A program made the position numbers and the translations under genes. From positions 23,117-87,116 of the forward strand of contig ML210275.1 in the NCBI GenBank assembly GCA_004369085.1: a stretch of DNA of 64,000 nt. Direction: 5' to 3'. This DNA comes from Coprinopsis marcescibilis. Its lineage: Eukaryota > Basidiomycota > Agaricomycetes > Agaricales > Psathyrellaceae. Position 1 is the stretch's first letter. Every line of letters begins with the position of its first letter. The notes under the pieces were generated by a model. That model was not told the origin of the DNA. It saw only the letters and a list, made by a program, of their open reading frames with translations, and did no database searches. Positions 11,494 through 23,378 of this stretch are shown piece after piece.

Positions 11494-14400
11494 CTACCTC
11501 AACCACTCCTCAAACCTCCCAAACACAATCGCACTCAAACTCCCCACCTCATACGTCGCAAGCAAATTCTAACCCACCCAAATCAGCATCTACACCACCA
11601 ACAAAAGGAAAGAAAGGAAACAACACTCACATCAACGAGTTCATTCGGCAACCCATCCAGCGCCAACTGACTCCACCGCGCCAATCCCGGTAAAAGACCC
11701 GCGAGTCTGATCCTCACTTCCTCTTCTTCCTCTTGCAGTTGCAATTCCTGTCCATCGGCAACCTCCACGATACTCGCACCCCGATCCACAGCCTTCCCCT
11801 TCCCCTTGCCCTTAGCTTGACCCTGAGCATTCCCCCCCTCAACAAACACATTCCGCTCCAACCCGTCAAACAACACCTCAACCGCCCGGTCCAAACAGCG
11901 CTCAACCACAACCCCAAACTCCACACCCCGCACCACATCCCGCGTCTCATCCACCAACGCGCAAAATGCCTTATCACCGCTGATATGCGGGTACGGGTCC
12001 GGCCTCGCGCTTTCCTGTACCCCATCAGCGCCATCGAGAGAAGAGTGCACGAGGTCAGGCCGGCCGTGCAGGGTCGCTGGCGGCGGAGGAGTGTCATTCC
12101 CTGCTGATCCCTCCTTATCCTCGTCGTCGTTGAACCCATCCCGCCCGAAATACTCGACAAACGAGTGGTTGCTGGTGCTAAGCTGCGAAGAAGATAGGGT
12201 GGAATCGTCCGTCGCATCCTGCGTCGCTGTGTCCGCCGGGTGTGCGGTGGGATTGGGCGGCGGTGTGAACCCGCCCTGGACGAGCACGTGGTGGATCGTC
12301 TCGGGGGTCGAGGGAAGTAGCGAGCTTAGAAAGCTAAAACGAGTGGCCGTCAGTATGTGATTTATACTCTCGATTGACTGCAATGAAAGAGGGAACGGTG
12401 AAGGGGAACGGATGCAGTCGTCGAATAGACTTGGCAGCTCGCTCGACAACGGGACGAAACAAGTCCTTGTCCAACCCAAGCGAACAAAGTTCCTCTCCAA
12501 CCCAAGCGAACAAAGTCCGTGTCCAACCAACCAAAAAACAAACCAAACGAACAAAGCCCACGTCCAACCCAAAACCCACAAAGAAACACTCACTCAACTC
12601 TCCGCTCCCTCCCCTCAAACGTAACCTCATACTCCACCCGGCGCCTCACATCACCCACGAGCCGATGCAGATCCTGCGCCGAAAGTTTCGTCTTGAGAGA
12701 TACACTACAAAACAGGGGTGTCAGTAATCGGTAATCAGTAATCAGTAACGAGTCGGAGCACAATGAAAGATGTACAGGCGAATCGAAACGCAAATGATGC
12801 CCCAAGAAACAACGAAACGAAACGCAAATCGGGGGAAAACCCGTCGAAACGAGGACCCGAAAAACAACTCTCGTCAGAGGAGGACACATATCCATATCCT
12901 CCAACCATCTGCGACGCTCAAGCTCCAGATCAACGAGGGCTGATGCTCCCATCCCATCTGGTCCCGTCCCGCCCTGACTGGTCATCACCGGGAGGCCACT
13001 CAACACCGACCAAGAGAGTCCAGCTCTCTCTCTCTCTCTCGACACCGCAAAGCCACACTCGCACCCAACGCCGCAACGAAACTCTCCGCACACCAAACCC
13101 CCGTAACCCAATCCCTTCTCAAACCCACTCCCAACCCAAAATATCAACAAAACCCAAACCCCAAACCCAAAGCAACACGATATAACCCAAAAAACTCACC
13201 CATCAAAAACCTCCTCAACACCCCTCCGCACCCTCTCACCCACATCCTTCCAGCCCACATGCAGCACCCACCAACTAAGCGTCAAATACTTGTTCTCCGT
13301 CTCCTCCTCCAACCTAAACCTCTCCCCTGCTTCTCTCTTTTTCTTTTCCTCCACATCCTCGTCATTATCTCGGCTTTGATCTAGACGCGGGTCGGTGAGA
13401 CCCGTCAAGAGCTTTTCAAAGTCCTCTTCCAGACCACCACCGCCAACCAGCGCACCAAGGTCAACTCCACAGCCCCGCAACACACCCCCCACGCGGTCTT
13501 TAACCCCACCCCAAACCATCCCCCCCACCAAGGCGCCGACCTCGCCAAGCCCAGACCCGAACCGCTCCTCCACCCGCCTCCGCACCTCCTCCTCCCGCTC
13601 CTCATCAAACACCGCGAGGACGTACTTGCCGCGGGCGAGGATCGTGAGCTGCAGGTTGGTGAGGAGCGTGAGGAGCGTGAGGCTGTATAGCGTCGTTAGT
13701 GTTCTCGTTAGGGCTGCGTAGGTGTAGGTCGGGTTGGTTGAAGGTCGAAGTCGAAGTCGAAGTCGAAGTAGACGTAGACGTTAAAGTAGACACAAATAAA
13801 AAAATCAGCATCCACTCTCAAAACCCAACAAAGAAGAAACGCACTAAGAATCTTAACCTCATTCCACAACTCGGCCTTCGTTCGCGGATCCGCCAACGGC
13901 GAGCCCGTCGATAGCTCAGAGGCGGAGAGCGAGCTGAACCCGAGGGACGACTGGATGCTTTCGGACTGTCGGGGGTGTTAGTATGTTTATTGGGCGTATA
14001 TGAGTAAATGGGTAAAGGGAGTAAGGAGGTAGGGTAAGAGCGGGTGGCGGACTACGCAACCAGTCGATAAACCACAGGACGAGAAAAGACGAGAAAGGGA
14101 CGACGAAAGACGAGGAAAGCAGAAAAGGGGAAAAGGGAAAGATACACACCAAATCAACCCGCACGGCGCTCTCCTCCGAGAGAGACGTGGTAGATCCTAC
14201 GCTGGAGAACGAGGACGACATCGCGTCTTGCGGTGTTTCCCTCTGCTCCCCCTTTTGCTGTCCCTGTTCATGTTCCCTATCCCCATCCCCATTCAAAACC
14301 CCACTCACAACCCCATCCACATGCACACCCTTACCCACATCCGATGCATCTACACCCTTCTCCCCTAAAAACCCCTGCGCCTGCGACGACGCGGGGGTGG

Positions 14401-15061
14401 AGTCCAACGACCCAGATACGAGCGAGTCAGATGCGGAGGTAGACGACGCGAGGTCGGAATCGTGGATCATGTCTATGCTGGATGCGAGACTTGGTGTGCG
14501 GTCGTTGCTGGTTCCAGTACAGCTGGTGGTTGGTCTGGCCGCACGTTCGAGGGGGGGTTCTAGTGTTGCTTGAGCTTGTGCTGGTGTCGTTGATGCCTGT
14601 GTTGCTGATGCTGAAGCTGGTACTGGTGATGCTGAAGCGGTTGGTGCTGGTGCTGAAGCGGCCACAGCACCATAGCTCGGCTGCACACGCGCCCTGCTCC
14701 TCGCCTGCAGCTCCTTCGTGATCCCCTCCACATCCATCTCGCCCAATATCTGCGCGGAGAGCTCTGGGAGGAGGGCGAGGACGGTGTACGAGCTCGTGTC
14801 TTGCGTGTGGTCGAAGCGGCGGGTCAGGCTGCGGTTAGGGGTAAGTCAGTCAGTCATTGCTATCGCATCGAACACGGTATGTACGATGCACGAAATGCAC
14901 AAGGCCACGCACTTTTCCTGGGCCTGTCTGTCGCGCTCGAGGGCCTCGCGGGCGTCCTGCAGCCTCTGCTGGATGTAGCCGTTCGCGAGGTACATCCCCC
15001 CGAACCAGCCTGCTGTCTTTGCCACCGTCTTGCGGGACGGTACGAGTTTTGAGAGGCCCAT
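11494..15061 (-). CDS. PEX3: peroxin-3 (PEX3), enlarged
   Basis: PEX3 is the peroxisomal membrane docking receptor for PEX19 and is needed for membrane-protein import. Exon 1 gives a short N-terminal membrane anchor followed by QRLQDAREALERDRQAQE. After a phase-2 intron the sequence continues as N-LTRRFDHTQDTSSYTVLALL, then DVEGITKELQ; this is the canonical PEX3 N-terminal region. Further exons give AELWNEVKIL, then LYSLTLLTLLTNLQLTILAR, a helix typical of the family. The last exon ends NLLATYEVGSLSAIVFG with stop at 11494-11496. Two things are odd. A Ser/Ala/Thr-rich insertion of about 150 residues follows the DVEGIT motif, and another acidic insertion lies near the C-terminus, so the protein is clearly longer than the usual 370-560 residues. 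One intron (12705-13199) is about 495 nt and another (12334 to about 12594) is about 260 nt, both long for this locus. Confidence 0.85.
12457..12576. repeat. minisatellite in a PEX3 intron
   Basis: About four imperfect units of roughly 26 bp, each with GAACAAAG followed by TCCAACCCAA, lie inside the 260-nt intron of PEX3. The third unit carries an extra insert. Confidence 0.7.
13744..13780. repeat. hexanucleotide repeat in a PEX3 intron
   Basis: GTCGAA repeated about four times, followed by related TAGACG units, inside an intron of PEX3 that ends at about 13735. Confidence 0.75.
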
Positions 15062-15282
15062 CTATACATGTTGTCAATTGGCCGTACAGTGTACGTAGAC
15101 AGATAGCATAACTAAACATACCTTTTACCGCGGTGCTGATGATGATAGTTACTGCTGGTTGCTGGCGGTGTGGGAGGTCGACGTCGAGGGCAAGAAGAAA
15201 CACATGTCGCAGCGAGACGTCGGGTTAGCCTACTCCGGTCGGTCATCAACACCGGCCAATCATCGTCTTCCATCAGTAACTG

Positions 15283-15296
15283 GGGTTAGGGTTAGG
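15283..15296 (+). repeat. short interstitial telomere-like repeat
   Basis: GGGTTAGGGTTAGG lies about 70 bp before the first exon of the small gene that follows and about 220 bp from the PEX3 start. It may be a promoter motif rather than a telomere relic. Confidence 0.6.
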
Positions 15297-15367
15297 AGAC
15301 ACCGGGACCCACCGTGGCGTTTGCAATTCCACCAACAACGACGACGACGACGGTTTCATTCGTTAGA

Positions 15368-15837
15368 CATGGTGCGTTTTTGCTCGTGAGGCTGTAGACG
15401 TTGATGCGAGTGTGGTGTAGGGAGGAGGCGCACGGTATCCATATCCTAAACACGTTTGGTCGCCCGCAGGTCCGTCGTCTGTCCGTCCTGCTTATGATGT
15501 TTGATATGCGAGTGCTGACCTGGTTCGCTAGGCGGCTGGTGGGTGCAGCCCAAGAACTGGGCGTCAAACACTGCAGTAGCGTTCGTCGGCATCCTCGCTG
15601 TGACATACGGAGTCTGGAACCTAAGTGCGGACCACGAGGTGCGTTTTTCGCTCCCCCCACTGCTCGCCCAAATTACTGACACCCACCCACTAACAGAGAC
15701 GCATTACCCAGCCCACCAAATGGATGCCCTCCATGCTCGTGCGTGTTCCGCGTCATTCGACTGCGCTTATGCTGACTCTGTGTTATGTTTAACAGTGGGC
15801 GAAAGAGTACAAGGAGGCTAAAAAGGACAGCACTTAG
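15368..15837 (+). CDS. small single-span membrane protein, unassigned
   Basis: Three well-supported 3' exons encode GWWVQPKNWASNTAVAFVGI, then RRITQPTKWMPSML, then WAKEYKEAKKDST with stop at 15835. Introns between them are gtgcgt...acag and gtgcgt...acag. The first exon probably carries only ATG plus a few bases at 15368, with one or two introns before 15533; this part is uncertain. The product would be about 65-70 residues with one hydrophobic span (NTAVAFVGILAVTYGVW) and a basic C-terminus. Size and shape resemble accessory subunits of mitochondrial inner-membrane complexes, but I do not recognise the family and make no firm assignment. It is divergent from PEX3. Confidence 0.55.
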
Positions 15838-17029
15838 AACCACCTAGTCTAGATTCAGCAGACCGAGATCGACCGCAATTGCATCTTTTCCTTTCATTTT
15901 GCATTCTTCTGTGCTGTATCCTTCGCCCACCGACCACGAGAGAGAAGAGCACGATACCAGCGCACGCCCTTGGTTGGCCGAATGCTTGGGCAGCAGCCGC
16001 GGTCTGGGTGTATGCGAAGAGCGTCGCGTGTCCCGCCTGTGCGCTCCGCTGTATCGACCGTAGCGGCTGCCCGTTGAGTGCTCAGTACCCGGTACTGACT
16101 GCCTACCCCACCCACTCGCTGACGACCGACCGCAAAGCCTAGCTACAACACCCAACCAGGCCCACTCCACCGACTCGCGACCCCGTTGGGGCTGCGCATT
16201 CACCGTAGGCTGACGACCTCATTGCAAATCTAAAAGTCACCGCACTACCCCTCAGCACGGTTTGGGAGCTCGCATCCTATTCTGATTTCCGTCTCGCGAT
16301 CCGAACACGACGCCAATTATTACGGACGGGGGTGTTTGGGGTGGGTCCTGGGATATGTAATACGGTGGTTGGGATGCGCCGTAGCAAACACCACCACTTT
16401 CTACAACGCCCCCTCATTCCAGTATCAAACGGAGTATTCCGCGGGGACACTCCAGGCACGCGCACTCGCTGCTGGGCCGGATGGCTCCGTCGCGTCGCTG
16501 CCAGGCGATGGGTTGTCGATTCCAGTCGCGCGGCACAGCCACGAACTCGATCTAATCTAATCGGACAGCTGGTCCCATCCCTTAAATTCCGGTTCTGTAC
16601 CCCTAATGGAGTCTGGACTGCAAATGCACACGGAGACTCGTCAACCCGCTAATCGTCGAACCACCGCCCCTTCAGATTTCAAAATTAAAAAAGGAATTCG
16701 CATCAAAGCAAGAATGTTTTTTACTTGTTTATAAGTACGTTTGCCTACGGTAAGATGCGACTAACTGGTACTTGTTCAAAGAAATTAGTAGCTGGGTGGT
16801 CCATGGGTTTGAAACCGGCTGTACATATACTTTATTCCCATTCCCATAAAGCTCGGAACTTCGTTGTACGGTTGGAACTTGGCGATTCTGCGAACAAGAG
16901 AATATTTATCGTTGTATCCGACGCCGAACAGGGCACAACAACCAAACTAGATTCTGCAGATACTAAGCAGCGCGACGTTGAATCCCAGCCTAGGACCTCA
17001 CGGCGAGCCCAAAGTCCAAGACAAGCACT
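15838..17029. other. intergenic with dispersed repeat copy 2
   Basis: No gene is supported. Contains the repeat at 16431-16564. The stretch after 16570 is A/T-richer. Confidence 0.5.
16431..16564 (+). repeat. dispersed repeat copy 2
   Basis: Begins GGAGTATTCCGCGGGGACAC and ends GATCTAATCTAATCGG, matching 4852-5019 at both ends. The interior is shorter by about 35 bp than copy 1. Confidence 0.6.
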
Positions 17030-17736
17030 TTACACTAATATACACAGTGTGAATTTCGAAAAAATAAAGAGAACTTGGTTAGCTTGTTGCCACCTGAGAC
17101 AAATTGGGACTCGTACGTACATGGGAACACCACGGTGATCAGCAACGACACCGTTACTTGACGGGTACCGCGGTGCGATGCTGCGAACACGAACAACGCC
17201 AAAAACGCGCTTGAGCACGTTGAGCGCGGCGGCCAATGCGCGATTTTGCTGCGCCGAGGCTTTGTGTTTGGTGTTGGCCCGGCTATATGTTAACGAAAAC
17301 ATCAGCGAACGAGCTGCGAGTTATAGTCTAGATGGCAATGTGGTAGAGAACCGGATGTATTATGTATGTATGATGGACCATGATCTCATTGAAACCGCGA
17401 AACAAGGTCTTCCGAAGAGAGAAACTTGGAAGACAGCAAAAAAAAACAAAGAAAAAAAGCAGCGTGTAATACTGCGAATTGGACTACTTACACGGGGGGG
17501 ATGTGTCTCTCGCCCTTATTCTGCACGTCGGACCTCTTGAAGAGCCTCGGGACGTCGGTGACCTTGACCTTGAATCCCGTTCGCGGTCCCACTTGACGCC
17601 CTCCGGCTAAACCTGTTTGTGGGCACCGACATTGCCGTTGCCATTGCCATTGCGTGCGGGCAGGAGGACTCGGAGCGACAGGGACCACCAGCATAGCGCT
17701 ATGGCCCATGACGAACAATCTGAATAGGGGGTTCAT
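17030..17736 (-). pseudogene. divergent or degenerate SnoaL-like relative (copy E)
   Basis: Exon 1 (17736 to about 17493) begins with a hydrophobic stretch and ends LFKRSDVQNKGERHIPP, which lines up with LLRRHDVQTAFDKYIP in copies D2 and D3. After an intron with acceptor at about 17286, the next exon reads RANTKHKASAQQNRALAAAL, in register with YIQHNPTAQQGRAFAIPF of D2. The intron position is therefore the same as in the family. Conservation fades after that, and the diagnostic DYFRF and VEHWDV motifs are not found in frame downstream. This is either a strongly diverged member whose later exons I cannot place, or a decaying copy. The end coordinate is approximate. Confidence 0.38.
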
Positions 17737-18352
17737 GCGCGGTTCCCCGTGCCTGTGACGAAATCCAGGTGAGATGCCAGCCGGATGTGGGCTGTGTTGT
17801 GGGATGTACCTTGGACGAAGATGAACTTGATGAAAGATACAAGCTTATCACAAGTAACAAAGGATTCTGGATGAAAATTGTGTTATCAAGCTACACCTTT
17901 ATAAATGCATGCAAGATTGCGGGAATTAGGAGCAGAGGCATGGCATGATCCATGTAGTGCTCAAGCCTCCGCCCTCCCTTCGGCCTGCAAGTGCACCGCG
18001 GAGCCCACGGCTACTAATTATGTACCGTCATGGTCACGCCAGAGGCGTTCCGGCCATCATCATCAACGCAACCTTGAGCACTGTAAGGATTGCCGTTGTT
18101 CCTACATACAGCCTACTACGTACTATGTACTATGTACTTGCTATCTGGGCGCCCCTCGGATATCCGCGGCAGTCTGTATGATACTTGACTGTATCTACAA
18201 CTATTTTGTGATTGGAATTTGGTGGGGAACAGAAAGGATTGCAGCCACGTGTTAGTAGGTCTAGCCTACACGCTGTTCAAGGGACTTTCTACGACAGATG
18301 AGGATGAGACAGCGCCGTCCGGCATTTTCAAGAAGCCCCGCTATCGTTGAAA
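17737..18352. other. intergenic, left flank of transposon
   Basis: No gene is supported. A short TACTATG-type direct repetition occurs near 18117-18138. Confidence 0.45.
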
Positions 18353-18363
18353 GTTGATTCCCA
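18353..18363 (+). repeat. candidate target-site duplication, left copy
   Basis: GTTGATTCCCA, identical to 26153-26163. Confidence 0.35.
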
Positions 18364-18674
18364 GCAAAAACCCCGTCTGCAATGAAATACATATGAGAAA
18401 CATTTAATGCATAGCTATACATACTGTCACAATCGACGCACATTATCAATCTTCGCCTGTCAGTTCAGTGTTCTCAGTGCTGCTCCAAAATGCAAGCTTC
18501 TGCCACTGTCCATCGATCATGATATTGGCGGCTGGGCCGAGCTGGCATGAACACGTGGCTCACGTCGTGTCGCGGGCTCGCCGCTCGCGTTCGCGTTCGT
18601 GTTGACAACGTTGGGTCGACCGTAACCGCCAGCCTCTGAATCAAATTCATCGCACTGCCTTTCTCTACTGTGAT

Positions 18675-21600
18675 ATGGGGCGTCGAAAGAGTGGTAACTC
18701 TGGTGAGGCACAGCCCAGGAAGCAAGATCTTCAGCAGTGCTTTTGCAATCGTTGTCATGGTGCACTCAGAACAGCGCGTACACGCCGGGACCATCGAAAA
18801 GAGCAGGCGAGACTGGCTGCTGGACCTGGAGCCGACTCACAGTCAGTTAGCATGCTTGTCAACAAACGCAGGCATGTAGAAACTCAGCAGGATGAGATGA
18901 GTCTTTCGAACGAGCATCAGTTGGCTAAACGGGCACGCATGGTCACTACAGTATGTATCATTCTATATTTCAGGGCGCAAAACTCACAGCATACTCCGTA
19001 GGGTGCACCAGCAGGTACACAGGCCAATGAAGGTCGTTTAGAAAGATTGGATGAATTCCAACGGGATGATTGTCACACAGAGCAGGGTACTGCTGCCAGT
19101 AGCACGGGTGTTCGAGCGACATCTCGGAGTCCAACTCTGTTTGGCTCCTCTATCAATACAGATGACGAGGGCACTGAGGTGAGTACAATGTGGGATCCTA
19201 GATGCTTTCTTGTCTGATAGGCACTCGGTAGTCGCCGCAAACAGACCAGGAACCAGGAAGCTCCCACCCCCCCGAGTCGAACAACACATGCTCAGGCTCA
19301 ATGCAGTCGTCCGAGTCTGAATCGGAGCAAGCCCCAAAGGACACAGACCGCACTGGCAACAGCACTAATGACGAGGAACAAGCTCAGCGCATAGAGAACG
19401 AGCGGATACTGGAACAGATACGGTGGCAGGAGGCTCAATCAACCACCACTAGCACTTCGGGCAGACCACCCTCAGATAACAGCAGCCCTCCAGAGGAGAC
19501 CGACGACGAACTAAGGTCCTCTTACATCCAGCATGTCCAGTTCTCACTCGAATTCCTCAACTTGATCAAGTCAGCTACTCTCGAAAACGACAACCTCGAT
19601 GCAGATACACTGCAAAGGCTTCGCTCTCCAGAGCCACCACTTGCCGAAAGCGAGCTAGCCGGATACAAGCCATCTCTTGATCTGTACTTCTCCTGTGCGT
19701 CTGCCCCAGAATCGACCTACAATGCTGTTCGAGAAGTCTTCATGGAGCAAAACCCCGAGAAGGAGATTCTTTCGATCTACCGCGTTCGCCAACTCATTCA
19801 ACGTCTTACTGGCATCACACCTGCTTATGACGACATGTGCATCAAGGGATGCTCTGCTTACACTGGACCGCTCAAGGACTTCGACCATTGTCCCAAAGCA
19901 AATTGCAATGAGCCTCGGTACCTTCCCGGACGAACTGGAACAGCAAGACAGCAAGCTTGTACTATCCCTCTGGGTCCGCAGATACAGGCACTTCGACAGT
20001 CCAAGGAAGGCTCGCTTGCACTACAGTACCGGTCCCGCAAGATTGCAGAAATACTCGAATCACTGACAGTTGAACCAATCTACGATGATGTATTCTGTGG
20101 TCAAGATTTCAAAGATCTAGGCATCACTCTGGGTATCCCGCCACCAAACGAGGACGACATATTCATTGGTCTTTCAATAGACGGTGCTCAGCTATATCGA
20201 GACAAGGCCTCAGATACCTACTTCGGAATCTGGATCGTCTACGACTATGATCCATCAATCCGGTACAAGCGACGTCATATCCTCCCAGCGTTCATTATTC
20301 CAGGTCCTGAGAAGCCTGGTAATATCCAGTCCTATCTGTTTCGCTCTCTCTATCATCTTTCTGCGCTTCAAAATGAAGGGAACAGTGCCGGCTTTAAGGC
20401 CTACGATGCACTAAAGGATAGTGTGATTAACTCGCGGATTTTCTTTGCCTTTGGGACGGCAGATACCATTGGGCTTGTCGATCTTGATGGTCGAGCTGGA
20501 CACCATGGTGCTCATGGTTGTCGCCTAGGCTGCCCGATGCAAGGACGACATAAACCTGGATGTGGTATCTACTACGCAGTTCATCTTTGTCCCAACAACT
20601 ACACTGTACCAGAATGCTCTCATGCCGACTTCGACTTCCGATCACTTCAGCTTCCAACTGTTGAGAAGTACCGCAGCGACCTAAGGAAAGTAGTCACCGC
20701 CGCCAACGCAACTGCTTACAAGGCTGCACGATTAGCAACTGGAATCACGAAACCGTCACTCATCTGTGGTCTGCGATACGCCCTACCTCCACCAAAGTGC
20801 TTCATGGTCGATCTCATGCACCTTTTCTTCAACAACATCCCTGACTTGATGCTTTCACTGTGGCGGGGTACTATCGACTGCGCAAAAACTGATTCGAAGG
20901 CAACATGGGATTGGATGACATTCACTGGTCCGATATTCAAGCGGCATGGGCAACTTGTGGCCGAAGCCAAGCAGTACTTCCCATCGTATTTTCATCGACC
21001 TCCCCGTAACCCTGCAGAGAAGCTGAACAGCGGGTTCAAGGCTACCGAGTACTGTCTATATTTCTTTGGCCTTGGACCTGCTCTTTTCAAATCGCTCCTT
21101 CCTGACAAGTACTGGCAACACTATTGCATGTTGGTTCATGCTGTCCGAATACTGGTCCAGCGCCGGATTACTCAAACTCAGATGCTCGAGGCGTATTCTC
21201 TGGTTGTCCGGTTTGTGGAAGACTTCGAAAACCTCTACTATCAACGCCGCGTCGATCGAATCCATTTCTGTCGACCATGTCTTCATACCCTTCTCCATGC
21301 TCCCAAAGAGATTTACCGTGCAGGTCCAGGTGCTTATTCGACACAGTTCACTCTAGAAGGTACGATTGGACTTCTGGTTGGCGATATTCGACAACATTCC
21401 ACACCGTTCGCCAATGTCATTCAAATCGGAATTCGCCGTTCTCAAGTTAACGCGCTTCAAGCCATGTATCCACAGCTTATACGCGAGAAGGCCAAGACCC
21501 AGAAGCACTCCCTTTCAACAGGCAACGGCTATGTCTTTCTAACTCCGCGAACTGAGAAAGCTGAGAAGCTTGGGAATGCTCTGCAGGCGGCATTGATAAA

Positions 21601-22146
21601 AGAGAGGTTTGGGCTTGATAAGGTTCGAAGATGGGGACGTGTTCAGCTGTACAATGGTCAAACCGTACGTAGCCGATACGCAGAGGATAAAGTGAAGACA
21701 CTCATGCGGAGGGTTGCAAGGATGATAAAGGTAAATTTCTTCTTGCCATTCAATCATACTATTTGCTAACTAGTAAAGTCTACCTTCGCATGCAGTTCCG
21801 ACTCAACAACACTATTCACTATGGCGAGGTTCAGTTCTTCTTTTATCACGCTTCCGTCGCATATGCGGTTGTTTCGAAGTTCTCAGACCCGGATCCCTTG
21901 CTGTCTCAGCTTTCGCTTCAGACAGTTCTGGCAATGCGCTACTGTGGAGATGAAGACCTACTCATATTAACAGTGGATACCATCATCTCGCTAATTTCGA
22001 TGCAGAAGATTCCGTTAACTGACGGTGAAGCCGAACAAGCTCAGCGATGGTTTCCTGTGGAGAAATCAGGTCTAGACGATATGCGTCCACTTAACCCTGC
22101 AGAGTTAGATGTGGATCAGGAGGAATTGGACGAACTCGTTGAGTAA
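18675..22146 (+). CDS. Tnp2-like transposase of the En/Spm element
   Basis: Four exons keep frame: 18675-18950, 19002-19178, 19232-21730 and 21796-22146, about 1,100 residues. The N-terminus has a small cysteine cluster (CFCNRCHG) followed by basic residues, a likely zinc-binding DNA contact. The large exon holds the RNase-H-like catalytic region: LSIDGAQLYRDK, then FIIPGPEKPGNIQSYLF, then GRAGHHGAHGCRLGCPMQGR with the family's Cys/His cluster. The C-terminal exon has IHYGEVQFFFYH, also conserved in fungal Tnp2-like proteins. The protein should cut and join the element ends. No stop or frameshift is visible, so the copy may be active or recently active. It is followed on the same strand by two accessory genes. 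The acceptor of exon 3 was placed at 19231 because the upstream AG would leave an in-frame stop. Confidence 0.85.
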
Positions 22147-22308
22147 ATTAACTGCCTGAATCCTTAATTCTATTTTTTGTTTGGTTTCCCGTTCCACCAG
22201 CAACTTGAGTAGGCTGCACACGGCTCATTGGAGCCGTTGACAGGCATGCCTGTCGCTTACCAATAGCAAGCAATATAAAGTGCTTCTATTCTTTTTTCTG
22301 TTCGTTTC

Positions 22309-23200
22309 ATGCATCCAGTAAAACTCGAAGATATTCAGCCTCCCTCTACACCTCAGCAGGTATCGAGCCCTACTTCAGTCTCATTGAACTACGGTGCTGG
22401 AGTCTACAACACCGACAGTCCAACGGAACCTGATTCTGAATCAAACAAATCACTTTTCATCTCTGATAACGGCACAGCAGAGCAGGGGGATTTAGACGCG
22501 ATGGTATGTATACCAGCTGTCTGTCTACACGTTTTGGGCTAACTTAGTGTGGAAGACGACAATCTCAAGTAAAAATGTTCAACAGTGGGTCAACAGTTGT
22601 CAGAGCACTACTGCCGCTGGTGAACATGGACTACCATGTGAACATGATGGAGTTCCAGTCAACAGCAAAGAATTCGGAGGAGTAGAAGGCCAATCTGATA
22701 GAATAGAGTCTGAAAAGGCTCTCAGCTATGTCGAGGAATCCCAGGTAAGTACTTATTTCAACGCAATACAATCTTTCCTCTGACTTTTGACCATGAATTT
22801 TCAACAGAACCCATATGCTGCAGAAGCGGCTCTACTCTTCGAAACGCAGGCAGCCGAGTGTGGATCCCCTCCATTAGAGCCATACGCAAGCTTTGCGAGC
22901 TCAAATACAGTGATGGTAGCATTGGGTGGCGGCGGCACCAAGTCCTCTATGGCCATGAGTTCCAACATGAACTTGTTGCCTGAGACTAGTGTATTGGGGA
23001 AGCGAAGACACAATAGGTCCAATGATACAAGATCATTGAAGAAACAGCAGTCTCGAGGCCAACTTGAGGCCCAAGCATCCCTTGATAGCATCGAACGATG
23101 CTTGGCCGAAACTGATGCGGAGTTATGTGATTTGCTTGAGCGCCGTAGAGTTTTAGAAGAGGGCAAAAAGTCCATTATCACCGCACTCAACTTGTTTTAA
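22309..23200 (+). CDS. transposon accessory protein 1 (coiled coil)
   Basis: Three exons, 22309-22503, 22586-22744 and 22808-23200, give about 248 residues. The N-terminal part is Ser/Pro-rich and acidic. A basic cluster (GKRRHNRS and KKQQSRG) could be a nuclear localisation signal. The C-terminus (SLDSIERCLAETDAELCDLL then ERRRVLEEGKK) is strongly helical and heptad-like, a probable coiled coil for dimerisation. The first intron is assigned with acceptor ttcaacag at 22585 because nearer AG sites break the frame. Position between the transposase and a second accessory gene suggests an element-encoded partner, perhaps for binding subterminal repeats. I do not recognise a named domain. Confidence 0.62.
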
Positions 23201-23378
23201 TTGTTCTTAGCTCTTAGTATGCTGTTGCTGTTCAGATATATAATTTGCAGTGTCCTTGCAGTGTCCGAGGAGGATGTAGTCTATTAATAAATCCAAGTCA
23301 CGCCTATACCTGTCGAGCTGTCCAATTAATCGAAGCATTGAATTTTTCACTGTGTCTCCCTTTCTTTATCCTCCTCTC

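Noticed and set aside
11583..12593. 336-codon open frame on the minus strand read as one protein
   Set aside because: It runs through two introns of PEX3; family motifs and splice sites show only part of it is coding.
15283..15296. Telomeric repeat as evidence of a chromosome end
   Set aside because: Only about two units and ordinary genes on both sides.
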